From positions 1 to 64,000 of the forward strand of contig CAJVGD010000031.1 in assembly GCA_910890315.1 (NCBI GenBank): 64,000 bases of DNA, in the 5' to 3' direction. Origin of the DNA: Serendipita indica DSM 11827 (lineage: Eukaryota > Basidiomycota > Agaricomycetes > Sebacinales > Serendipitaceae). Below are positions 12,209 through 21,750 of the stretch, one piece after another. Every line of letters begins with the position of its first letter. The first letter of the stretch is position 1. The position numbers and the translations under genes were made by a program. The notes under the pieces were generated by a model, which made no database searches, was not told the DNA's origin, and worked only from the letters and a program-made list of their open reading frames with translations.

Positions 12209-13484
12209 AAGGATTTGAAATCAGGTCATGCCATCTCCCCTCGTATTATGTAGCCCATCGAGACGATGAAGCAAATTACCCGACGACACAATCCTCCCCT
12301 CACTGCTCTCGCCACCATTCCACCTCCATCGCTATTGGAGACAGTATATTTACCACAAAGGCAAAGCATTACCGTCGTCCTTCCAATCGCGCATAAAGAG
12401 TAATTCAACCCTTCATGGATAATGGCCGAAGTCCATTTCGGTCGATAGTCTTTATGACCTAGTCTGTTCTTTTATAAAGAATAGATTTATCCTACTCCTC
12501 ACCCGGTGCTCACAGCCAAGCAGCGCAACTCTTCCGCATCCGCATCCACACCTTTGGCACGCCTCCCAGTTGGATGGCCAGTTTTGGCATTCCTCGAAGC
12601 ACTTAGACTTTTCGGAATGTCGTAAAAGTTGCGTCGACCGACTAGTATTGGCCAGGGCTGTAGCCTTGCGGCGGGAATTTGACCGTTCATCCTTACCGCT
12701 GCTCATTGGGATCTCGACACTGACATCGGGAATAACGGGGGAGTTGGATCTGCCGCTGGATTGATGCCAGCTTATCGCGATCTTTCTATTGACGGCCTCC
12801 TTACTCATTCTACACACGGAACTCTCGAGGCGAAGGTGACCTATTCATCAAGAAGAAAAACGGAGCTATCCCTCTACTTTCACCGGGAGGACGACCGCTC
12901 GCATCCTTTGAACACCGCCCTTGGTATGCAACGAGGCCTGTGGATGGCTTGCGCCAAAAAAAAGGACCACGGCACATTGAAATAGCCGTGCCGTCCAGAA
13001 TCCTATCACTACTCTTGGTTCAATCGAACCAACCGAGTGGCGTGAGATCGTCTCCTAGAGGCCGCAGCGATAAAAGGCGACCATGCCCCGCCATCTGTTC
13101 CCCCACAATTCACCCATGTTTGAGGATGGTTTCCTCTGGGAATCTCCTTCGGGTGCTATCCCTCCAAGGGAACCTTCATGGTGCATACAAGAACCCCGAC
13201 AGAGTAGCGGTACGCGTAAGAAACTCTGTAAAGGGGTGAACTCTCCTACCCTGTTACTCTCTCACATCAACTGACGACGTATCCCGCTGCAGCATTTCAA
13301 CAAGGCGCAACGCCCCAAAGATTGTCGCTCTCGAGCCTCGATGCAGCTGCAAGAGTTTCAAACGTGCTTACAAGGTATAATTAATGCTGCTCTTTATCAT
13401 AGTTCGCTCATACGACCCATCTATGCAGTTTGCTATGCGGAGGAAAGTCAACGCTTCGCAAGATAGCGATGTACCGCAGGGAGC
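12209..13484. other. Decayed coding-like sequence, no confident gene
   Basis: Several short frames on both strands look compositionally coding (for example minus 12499-12690 and plus 12761-12985) but end quickly, lack matching splice sites and show no family motif. The stretch probably holds further remnants of the neighbouring broken genes. Confidence 0.35.
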
Positions 13485-14089
13485 ATGCATCAAAACAAGG
13501 AAGAGGAAGATTTCGATGCACATATGCACTTTGAAGGCGTCATGCCTTCTTTCAACGGTCTGGATTTGCAAGCTGCTCTCCAACGTCGTCTCTATCTTCT
13601 TGGCCAGAGTACGCTCCAGGAATCCATCTTCGCCTATTTACTAATTTATTACTCCATTAATAGCCTATCCCGCAGCGATGTGGCTCAGCCGGGAATTTGT
13701 CTTCCTGGACGCCCTCGACCCACCACGATACCGCTCCCGACGGTCACAGTTCATACGCCAGCGAAGAGGAGCTCGGAGGGTACCGTCCCTCAGGCGAGAG
13801 ACAGCCGGTGCACCACCAAACTCGGAGACCTAAGCCGTTGGCCACGCTCACGAGAACAGAGATGCAGCAGTAGCGCACGAAGATGCGCGAAGAAGTACGC
13901 AAAATCGACGAGAAGTTGAAGAGACCGCAAATATTCCCTTACGGTATGTCCCTGTCCAATATCAGCGCACTTTGCTGACTGTGCCCTATAGGTATTCTGC
14001 GGTCGGATTTGTACGGAGGTGTGCTCAACCTCATCTACGACATGTTATTCGACGATCGAGAGGGCGCAGAGCATATTCCAAAGCTTTGA
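13485..14089 (+). pseudogene. Unknown gene remnant with one nonsense codon
   Basis: Plus-strand fragments that join plausibly. A first exon-like piece reads FNGLDLQAALQRRLYLLGQ. A middle Ser/Thr/His-rich piece ends in LATLTRTEMQQ, then TAG at 13871-13873, then the same frame continues as RTKMREEVRKIDEKLKRP. A GT-AG intron (13942-13991) joins it to a last exon reading GILRSDLYGGVLNLIYDML and ending at 14089. The downstream exon is well formed, so this was a real gene. The first junction near 13,609-13,663 does not keep phase with the best donor and acceptor. No family recognised. Confidence 0.38.
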
Positions 14090-14668
14090 GTCGCCAGTAA
14101 GATTCCCATCACTCAGCCCTGGCTGGTGCGAGTTTTCCATGTTCCATTCTTGCAAATATGTTCTCTACTCATCCATGTACATCTGATTGCAACATGCAAT
14201 ATGGGACTTGGCTCGTTAACCTCGACCAACGTACAATGAACCACGGGCAATGCGCAGTTTGACAGAGTATTGTCAAGACCCGTCCGGTGTGTTTCATCAG
14301 CTTCCTGTATAGACAGGATCTCTCCTCACTGTCGTGTTCCCGGCTGGGTGGTACTCTGGTTGCCATTCGAGCCAGCCAGGAAGTTGGAGCAAGTCGGAAC
14401 GCATTGCGCTTTGTCCTGGTCACTTCATTGCGGGTTCTTTTAGATGACCTTTTGATAGAGGTTAAGCGACTGCTTTGCATGAGAGGGTGGTGCAAGTTGT
14501 GGCGAGGTCCAGCGCGTTGACTACCACTTGAAACCCCGAGCTCATCGTTTGGAAGCAGAGCAAGATTTTGAAATTTTCTACGTAACAGTGGCGCGTCAGT
14601 CAGGGTTGTTACATAGACTCTTCATTCGTTACTCGACGATCTGCCATCTCCTATCCTATCAGGTTGGC

Positions 14669-15551
14669 TCAGCTCATCGAATATGTACTGTATTTCCTCC
14701 CCTTTTCCCCACAGGCATCGCATCTCGTGGTCATAGGATGAGCCCTGGTATACTTATATTTGTCTCCATATCGTAGACACCGCAGACAGGAGTATCCTTG
14801 ACGAATGAGGTTGCGCATCCTCATTTGCTTCTGAGCAATGACTCTCGGATCTCTATCAATAGACTTTCAAAAAACAATCGTTGGATCTTTGGATAGCGCA
14901 CCTTTTTCCTCTCGCGTTTCCTCTACCGGTTTTCTTTCTCGAGCCTCCCTCGCTACGTCTAGGCTCATCGTGGGCACTAGTGTTTGGTTGGATTCCGCGA
15001 CGTTCAATGCTCTCCATGATCTGATTCCTATGCTCATTCGTCCTGTCACCCTTGGGGGGCTTCTTCTCGCACACACGCGCACGACCACTGTGGAACTTTG
15101 GCGCATTCGCGCGCATAGAGGAGACAGATCCGGAATCCTGCGACGAGGAAGAGGGTGGCGAGGGACTATGGGTTGGAGAATGCTGCTGTCGAAGTCTCAC
15201 AGGCGCAGCTGCTGTGGTCGGGTTCGCTTGCACGATTAGTTGGTAGATATCACGTTTCCCTCGAATCCATCTCCAAGCGGAGTCCGTGACGTATACGAGA
15301 TGTTCGTCCAAAGCATCCTCAATAAACAATTCGCGCTTGAAGAGTGGTATAGTCGTATTCGGAGGGGTGTTAAATGCACCTCGGAGCTCGTCGAGAACTT
15401 GCTGCCTGTAGGTTTGTGATTGCCTACGAAGAATACGGCGACGAACCTTCAAACCCAGACCGCGGGAGACTGGTATAGAATCGAGTTCGGTCCCTTTATC
15501 GTCTTGTAGAACAAATTTGATAAATTTGTCGTATAAAGAGATTGGAGGCAT
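14669..15551 (-). CDS. Truncated paralog of the triple Zn-cluster protein
   Basis: Three exons, 15551-15447, 15401-14902 and 14852-14669, give 262 aa. Exon 1 is exactly 35 codons and both introns sit at the same phases (0 and 2) as in the gene at 17369-18930. The N-terminal domains align (SLYDKFIKFVLQDDKGTELD against SFYRRFIICIYQDDQGLELD). The middle is Ser/Pro/Arg-rich. The last exon encodes a single Zn2Cys6-like cluster after IRQGYSC, but the third and sixth cysteine positions are tyrosine, and the frame stops eight codons after the second Tyr. The second and third clusters of its sister are absent. It may be a degraded copy or a short single-domain protein. The intron assignment at 15446-15402 (45 nt, in frame) rests on the paralog. 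Confidence 0.55.
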
Positions 15552-15804
15552 GTTGTAGGAGACCGGTGTGGACGAGGGCGAACCGTCGGGGTATATAAAT
15601 GCGTGGTGGTTGCCAATCGGACCTCTATCTTATCGATGGGGCCTCCATTATATTCCACAGGAAAGAACGCTCTCTGTTCCTCTGATTCAATCGTACGTTG
15701 AGTCCACTCGTTTCTGTACCCTACTAACACGACTCGAGTATGAGTCCTACATATAGATTCCAGTGGCCAATGTTGATATACACAAGTTGTTATGAAAAGT
15801 CGAA

Positions 15805-17254
15805 ATGGTGGTTGCTCGTCAAGATGCAGCCGCGACTTGTTGGCCTCGACCACTGCCTGGCATGCGTCCGAGCTTTCACGTTCGATGCGTGAACTCACCA
15901 AAAGTGCATAAGAGATCACTTCTACGCGCTTCAACGAGCGGACAAACTCTCCGTCCACGATTCAAATCTGCTAGAGGACCAGGAGGACCATTTGCATCAC
16001 ATACGGGCGCTAGACGGTTTCAAGCGACTGCCGTGGAATCAAAAACTAGTTTTTATGAGGACCTGGGCGTCGCACCAACAGCGTCGATAAACGAGATTAA
16101 GAAGCGGTATTACCAGGTTTGTGTACCCTTCCAATGCACATATTGGCCATTAAATGCTCAAATTACTCGTATCCCCTCTTTCTCTCGAATCCCGGGCTCT
16201 TCCAATAGCTTTCGAAGCAACACCATCCCGACACTGCAGGCCCAGACTACGACGAAGCTGCTTTCCATCGGATACAAATTGCGTACGAAACACTTAGTGA
16301 TCCTAGCAAAAAGTAAACGGCTCTCCTGAGGATGCTTCACCACTCTGACGTTGATTAGAGCAACCTATGACCGCGCACGAGCCGCGCCATCTGAATCCTC
16401 ACCGGGATATACTCAAACGTCTAAGACTCGCAAAAGGAGACATCATGCTGCATATGGTCACAGTACGTTTGCCAGTCGGTGTTCCTTTTGACAACTCATG
16501 TGGGATAGACGCACCTCCGATAAACGTCGGATTCACACCGCGTGTTAGCTGGGATCCTGAATTCCGCAAGTTTTTCGACGACTTGTCGCAGAAGATGAAG
16601 GCGCACGGGCTCAATATCGAGACGCTCACGTATACCAACAGTATGTAACCAATGTCTCCAAATTCCGCTTTTCTAAAACTACTATCTAGCAACACGTGCA
16701 CCTCCTCCAGAGCTACTGCGCGAGCTCATGAACGGCGATTTGCTGGGTGCCTATCTCAAGAAACGTCGAGAGCAGGGCAAAGATCCACTGAGCGACATCT
16801 TTCTCGCCCATCAAGGTTCGTGACCCCGTTTTCTTCCGTACAACATTACCTATATGAGTACATAGGGAGACATCCTGCGGGGATGCAATGGCTACGAAGC
16901 CGCATGTCGATGCTCGAGCACGACGAGGCACGAAGGGACACAGCACGTGAAGCAGGCGGGGTATGGGAACGTGGGAGCGTCAAACGACCCAATGCAACGC
17001 GGCGACCCGCATATTCAACGGCGTACGAAGATGCCATGGCAGGCGCAGCATATTCGACTGGCTCCAGTTCAGGGTTTGGCGGGGCGCATGAGCCTCAGAA
17101 GAGAGAGTATACCCGGGGCCATCAGCTGGACCCTCGGTTCGAGTCGGATAGGATGCAAATGGTGGCTCAGGAGAAGCGATTGGTAAAGGCTGTCTTTGCC
17201 GTTGCATCCCTTGGCGTCGTTGCTGGTCTTGGTCACACGTTTGGGTTGTGGTAG
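15805..17254 (+). CDS. Mitochondrial-type J-domain protein with C-terminal membrane anchor
   Basis: DnaJ-type co-chaperone that should stimulate an Hsp70 ATPase. Six exons: 15805-16116, 16209-16312, 16359-16462, 16509-16640, 16690-16815 and 16866-17254, giving 388 aa, with all phases consistent. The J-domain begins at TSFYEDLGVAPTASINEIKK and carries the essential HPD (SKQHHPDTAG) in exon 2, followed by YETLSDPSKKATYD. The N-terminus is Arg/Ser-rich with no acidic residues near it, like a mitochondrial presequence. The C-terminus has one hydrophobic helix (KAVFAVASLGVVAGLGHTF), so a membrane-anchored mitochondrial J-protein is likely. Translation might instead start at ATG 15862 (MRPSFHVRCVN), which gives the cleaner presequence. 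It is convergent with the zinc-cluster gene; the stops are 114 bp apart. Confidence 0.85.
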
Positions 17255-17368
17255 TCTCAGACCTGGATACCTTCCGCACTGTTACCTATCTAACCTTGCC
17301 GTAATGCTAGAGTTTTTACAACACACGACGTTCATTTCGGCAATATTGTACAAAGGACAAGGACAAAT

Positions 17369-18930
17369 CTACTCGAATCTCTCAAACTCACTATCTTCGA
17401 CGATATGGCTCGCATTGTCGTCGCATTCCATTCCTTGACTGAGATTGGACCGCGTTTCTTCTTCGGTCATGAAGACACACCGCTGGCTCCCTCCTCGCTG
17501 AGCGCACGGATCGCAATAAGGCGGTTCTCCCTTTCCAGTGATTGTAATGGAGCACCTTCGTTCATTCTCCTTGCACTCAAGGCAGGTTTCACCTGCTCGG
17601 ATCGCGTCTGCGATTCCTCTTGGTGGATATACTGGTGCAAAACGGTCGACGGGGCTATCCACCGGGGTCCCATGTCTTGAATGCGAGGTTTGTGATACAT
17701 CTCTCCACCTCCTATATGTAGAGAGAACTCTGTGAGATTCAGAGGCGCCTCCACTGTTAGGAGCGGCATCTCGGACGTCACTGGGACCATCCTCCTCGTC
17801 TTCGTCTTCATCATCTGTAGATACCATATCGAGTTTTTGCCCTTTGGGAGGTACCATGACGCATTCTGCCTTCGGCCCTTTTGCCACGCAACCATTGCAC
17901 CGGTAGGCCGTAGGCGCCGTCTGAGTGAAGACGCAGGCTTTGCCGACCTCTTGGCATTTCAGACAGGTATAGCCGCTCTTTATGAGCCTTTTCATTTCCA
18001 GAGACGTTCGTTTGCGTTTGATGGACTTGTTGTGTACACCCGTCCGCCGATTGGTCGGTGCCACAAGGTAGCACCGTTGTTTATTCATTGGAGCGCATTC
18101 GTCGCACTTGAAAGCTAGTGGGTGAGGATTGCTCAACACACAGCGTCGGTTGTGCTCCCGGCATAGAGTACAAGAGTACCCAAGAGAAAGGAGTCTAATC
18201 ACCTCATCGTGGTCTCGAACGTAGCCACCTTTACCTTGTACCGGGCTAAAAGCATGAGAGTCTAATGGAGCTGCGACTTTCATTCTCTCACCTCTCCTTT
18301 CTTTTCCTCGGTTTCCTGGTATACGAGTAGTTCTTCGGGGGTCCAGGACGCCTCGAGGTATGCAGAGGCTTATCGCCCACCCAACCGTAGGATTTCAATT
18401 TTGCCACTTGAAGACTCTGAGAGACTTTTTTCGTAATTGCCGTTCGCTGCTGATGGCCAATCCGCTTCGCAGCGCTTGACCTTGAGACGTTGGTGCGCCT
18501 ACTTTGACCGTGAACGTCCGAAGATGAGTCTCGGGACGAAGGTAATCGTGTATATGGTGTGGACGACGTTGATATAGGTCGGGCATCGAGCGATCCAGCG
18601 TCGATGCGCATGTACATTTCGCACACGCTCGGCTCAGTGACTGCCCATTGCCAGACATCCTCACAGACACGAACGAGGCGACCTTTGGTATCGCCCGCAG
18701 GGAGATAGGTGCGTGTGTACAGCACGACGGGTGAGGTCTCGGGTATTGGCAATGTCACTCGTGCTTTAGCAAGTGCTTCCTGTGAGCTTCGTTAGGTTTG
18801 AGTGGAGCCAGATGAGAATTTGTACCTCGAATCCAAGTTTTCGTGATAATGATACCGAATCAAGCTCGAGTCCCTGGTCGTCTTGGTAGATACAAATGAT
18901 AAATCGCCTGTAAAAGGATGTCTGGGACAT
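17369..18930 (-). CDS. Protein with three tandem Zn2Cys6-like clusters
   Basis: Three exons, 18930-18826, 18779-18292 and 18245-17369, give 489 aa. The N-terminal domain (residues 1-90, with DDQGLELDS and RVCEDVWQWAV) is shared with the gene at 14669-15551. The middle is basic. Then come three cysteine modules spaced C-x2-C-x6-C-x11/12-C-x2-C-x7/8-C, at residues 223-256, 292-326 and 419-454, each preceded by a Gly-x-x-Cys turn (LGYSC, SGYTC, AGETC). This spacing is that of fungal Zn2Cys6 binuclear clusters, normally present once per protein. Between modules two and three lies an acidic run (DDEDEDEED). A role in DNA binding is an inference; the modules could equally be structural. An intron that removes the stop at 18288 was chosen over two separate genes because it keeps phase (AG|C) and matches the sister gene. 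Confidence 0.72.
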
Positions 18931-19073
18931 TCTGGGCGCGAGGGAGTCTCGATTTGCAGGGGATCCAAGAGTTCGAGGAGATCGCAGGGATCAACCCTGC
19001 ACTCAATTGGAGCCCATCGATGGCAGGTTTATTGCATACCTAAATCAAGTGGCCAATATCTAACAGGTTAGAA

Positions 19074-19620
19074 CTATACTATCCCCTCTCCTATTCCCAA
19101 CGCGGATCGAAGTGTCGTGTCGCATGGACCAAGGAACAGAAAGTCGGCATCCTCGTCATGCTCGCTCCTATCTAGGTTGAAGACTGCAACCTTTCCCCCG
19201 TGTCGTCTGACAAGTAGCACAAATCCAGCTGCTGGCCATACCTATGGACTAAAGTCAACTTCAAGAGTCAAAGGTGCGAATAGGCATCACCGTTGAAGAA
19301 GTCCCGATTACGAGACATAGGTCCGCAAGAAACATCTTCTGGTTTATCTCAGTCATGTACCGAGGTGTCTCGCCGAACCAAACGACATCAGGACGGGCGA
19401 GTGCGCCACACTTTGCACACTGAGGGAGATCCTTTTCCTCGATTTGTTAGTTCTGTGTTTGATCCCTCGAACAGGTTTATATTGTCTTCATTTCTGACAT
19501 TGTGCACAAATGACCCACTAAGTCGAGGATCCTTTAGGAGAATCCCCTCGCCTCGGCCGTTCCAAGAGGAGCAACTTCGTCAGCGAGCTCGGTTCTCCTA
19601 TAGCCTTGAGAGCCTCGCAT
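19074..19620 (-). pseudogene. Sirtuin (Sir2 family, SIRT5-like) remnant
   Basis: C-terminal half of an NAD-dependent deacylase. Exon 19431-19291 reads LPQCAKCGALARPDVVWFGE and continues to ADLCLVIGTSSTV. A 49-nt GT-AG intron (19290-19242) leads to the last exon 19241-19074, with WPAAGFVLLVRRHGGKVAVF and DFLFLGPCDTTLRSALGI before the stop. These match the second zinc CxxC, the VVWFGE/GTSSTV NAD pocket and the C-terminal Rossmann strand of class III sirtuins. Upstream, 19620-19473 carries the first CxxC (ICAQCQK) in a frame broken by TAG (19518-19520) and TGA (19488-19490). The N-terminal Rossmann part and the catalytic histidine region were not found. The intact C-terminal exons suggest recent loss. 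Confidence 0.72.
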
Positions 19621-20126
19621 AATTGATGCACGTACAAGTAGTAGCTAGGTCAATCCCGGGATCAAGGTGGTGCGCCATTTTGGACCAAAACGTCAAGGGC
19701 GTAACGCTCATGGAAGTCCAGATACTCGCTCTAGGGAGCTGATACGAGCAGGATCAGATTTTTTTGAGTTTAAAGCGATCAAATAGGCCCTACGCTCATC
19801 AAGCCATTGCGTCGACTGGTGCAGTCGATCACCACTCCTATATTGCCGTTCACACGGGTATCTAGACACAGATTAAACGATATAAGATTACAATATACAA
19901 AGAAAACTACCCAATCAGCCATGTACAGTGCGCGGACGCAACGATTACCATCCTAGTTTTCGAGCCGTCGTATTCGTGGGAAGAACTATCCAAAACTCCA
20001 AACGAGCTCTCTCGTAATCTCGAAAATACTACTCTTTGCCTAGCATACGTCGTATCTGACCTGACCCTGGATTCCGCGGCAGAAGCAAACCATCTTTGAC
20101 CTACCAGTTTGCGCCAAGATTTCGCC
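19621..20126. other. No gene recognised
   Basis: About 500 bp between the sirtuin remnant and the APH-type gene. It has short frames only, no motif, and might contain unrecognisable parts of the missing sirtuin N-terminus. Confidence 0.35.
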
Positions 20127-21107
20127 ATGAATGCATGGAAGAATACCCATCTACCTTCTACTGTCATCCAGTCCGAACGACCCGAGGATCTTTTGCCATT
20201 TCTCGGACTGACTCTCAGTGGTACGTATCGCCAAATTAAATCACTTATAGCTCATCTACGCAGTACCAAGAATTTAGTTTACCGCCAGAGGTGACAGCAT
20301 ATTCCTTGCACACGAGCAAATCCGCAGTCGAATGGGGTAAAGAACGGGCATCGTTCGTACAGCCTGGTGTAATTGAAAACGTTCGAAAGATCACGGACCA
20401 TCACATTATGAGACTCGGTGGCGAACCTCAGCAAGAGATGCAAGCAATCGACCTGATCTCCTCAAGCACGGAAATACCCGCACCGAAGGTGACAATAGTT
20501 ACGGACGAATGCGCTCATATTGACTCTAATACCAGGGGTTCCTCTCTCCAGATGCTGGGAGAAGCTCGAACCGTTCGCCCAGTTCCGAAGCTTTTGCACA
20601 CTACGGACCTATATACGACAGATCCGCAATTCTCCGACTAGCGAGAAGCCTGGACCCATGGCTGGATTAGTACGTGGAGCACTTTTCGAACACGAAGATA
20701 TCTACAACGTTTTCCCGACCTGGGTGCGACTCCAATGTTGGTGCGAGGCGCTAGGTAGTCGAGAATGGAAAGTTATAGCTCGTCTGGCAAAGCAGGAACC
20801 TTCGCTCAATCCGGTTAAACCCCTACCGGCACCATTATCTAGCAAGCTCGATTACCGCAGGCTCGTCTTTACTCACGGGGATATTCATCCTGGGAACCTC
20901 ATATTCGACATAGACGGCCACCTCTGGATGATCGACTGGGATGATAGCAGGTATTATCCTATCTGGTTTGAAAGCCTAGGAATGACTCGGTACAGAGAGA
21001 GGCTGCCCCCAAGTTGGAGTCGTTGGATTTGGTTTGTGGCTGGGGAATATCCAGAGACGGAGGTGCTGTGGTCATACGTTAGAGAAGCAGTATACGACCG
21101 TATTTAG
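20127..21107 (+). pseudogene. Aminoglycoside-phosphotransferase (APH) family kinase, frame-broken
   Basis: Small-molecule kinase fold of the APH family; fungal members have mostly unknown substrates. The C-terminal catalytic part is intact in one frame (20520-21107). It holds IPGVPLSRCWEKL, the Brenner motif THGDIHPGNLIFD and the metal-binding WMIDWDDS. Upstream, 20264-20519 reads YQEFSLPPEVTAYSLHTSK to STEIPAPKVTIVTDECAHI in a different frame, offset by one base just before LTLIPG. A first exon with RPEDLLPFLGLTLS ends at the donor 20221, but its phase does not match the acceptor at 20264. So there are two frame problems, from decay or base-calling error; a hidden intron at the second seems unlikely because the homology is continuous. 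Confidence 0.65.
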
Positions 21108-21750
21108 GAGTAAATCTGGATTTCATTCTGAGCCCGGCGAAGTCCTAATCACGCTGAACAGAGCGTAACTTAGGCAAGTGAGCGTTGTAGTCAAACCAGT
21201 AAGGTTTGACTACGGCCCCTCGCGTGCCACTATGTACATAGACGAGACAACAAGGCAATAAACTAACAAATCAGTGGGTTGAATGAAGTTATTCTAGTAA
21301 CATGATAGGTACAGCCACTTTATCTGGTCATCAGCATTCGGCGTCGTTTTCGTGGCACGAGGAGGAAGTTTGGTCCAAACAGACGTAAACTTGAACCACG
21401 CCGCAATTTGGTATAAACCATCGACGGTTTGTCAGCCTTGACACGACTGCCATCGGACTTGTATCGGTGTCTGGATTCGACATATCCCAGTCGACCCGAC
21501 GAAGAAGATGGGCCTGTTGCTCGCGCTTGCCGTGTGGTCGGCTCCTGTAATATCGTTTATCCATCAATATGATATCGGGGAATTGCGTAAAGGATCTTGA
21601 ATGGTGCTATAAGGATGGCCCCGACACGCGGTCGCCAGGAGGCAAGGCGCGAACGTATCTTCTCCGTCCTGTAAGTTTAAATATTTATCTCTTGTTGCAT
21701 CCATCTTCATTTCAACATGAGTTCCACGCGTGGTGGGCGGTATGAGATTG
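21108..21750. other. No gene recognised
   Basis: Apart from the hairpin at 21187-21213, only short frames without motifs. Two minus-strand frames (21331-21567 and 21564-21761) overlap end to end but show no family signature. Confidence 0.35.
21187..21213. repeat. Perfect hairpin, 11-bp arms, 5-nt loop
   Basis: The arm GTAGTCAAACC is followed by a 5-nt loop and its exact reverse complement. It lies about 80 bp downstream of the APH-type stop codon. It could be a processing signal or the footprint of a small element; nothing in the flanks decides. Confidence 0.6.

Noticed and set aside
15449-15958. A 169-codon minus-strand frame overlapping the start of the J-protein gene.
   Set aside because: It is antisense to the J-protein's first exon and to the promoter of the Zn-cluster paralog, with no motif and no splice partner.
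18246-18291. Stop codon splitting the triple Zn-cluster gene into two genes.
   Set aside because: A 46-nt GT-AG intron spans it, keeps phase, and the sister gene has an intron at the matching place and phase.
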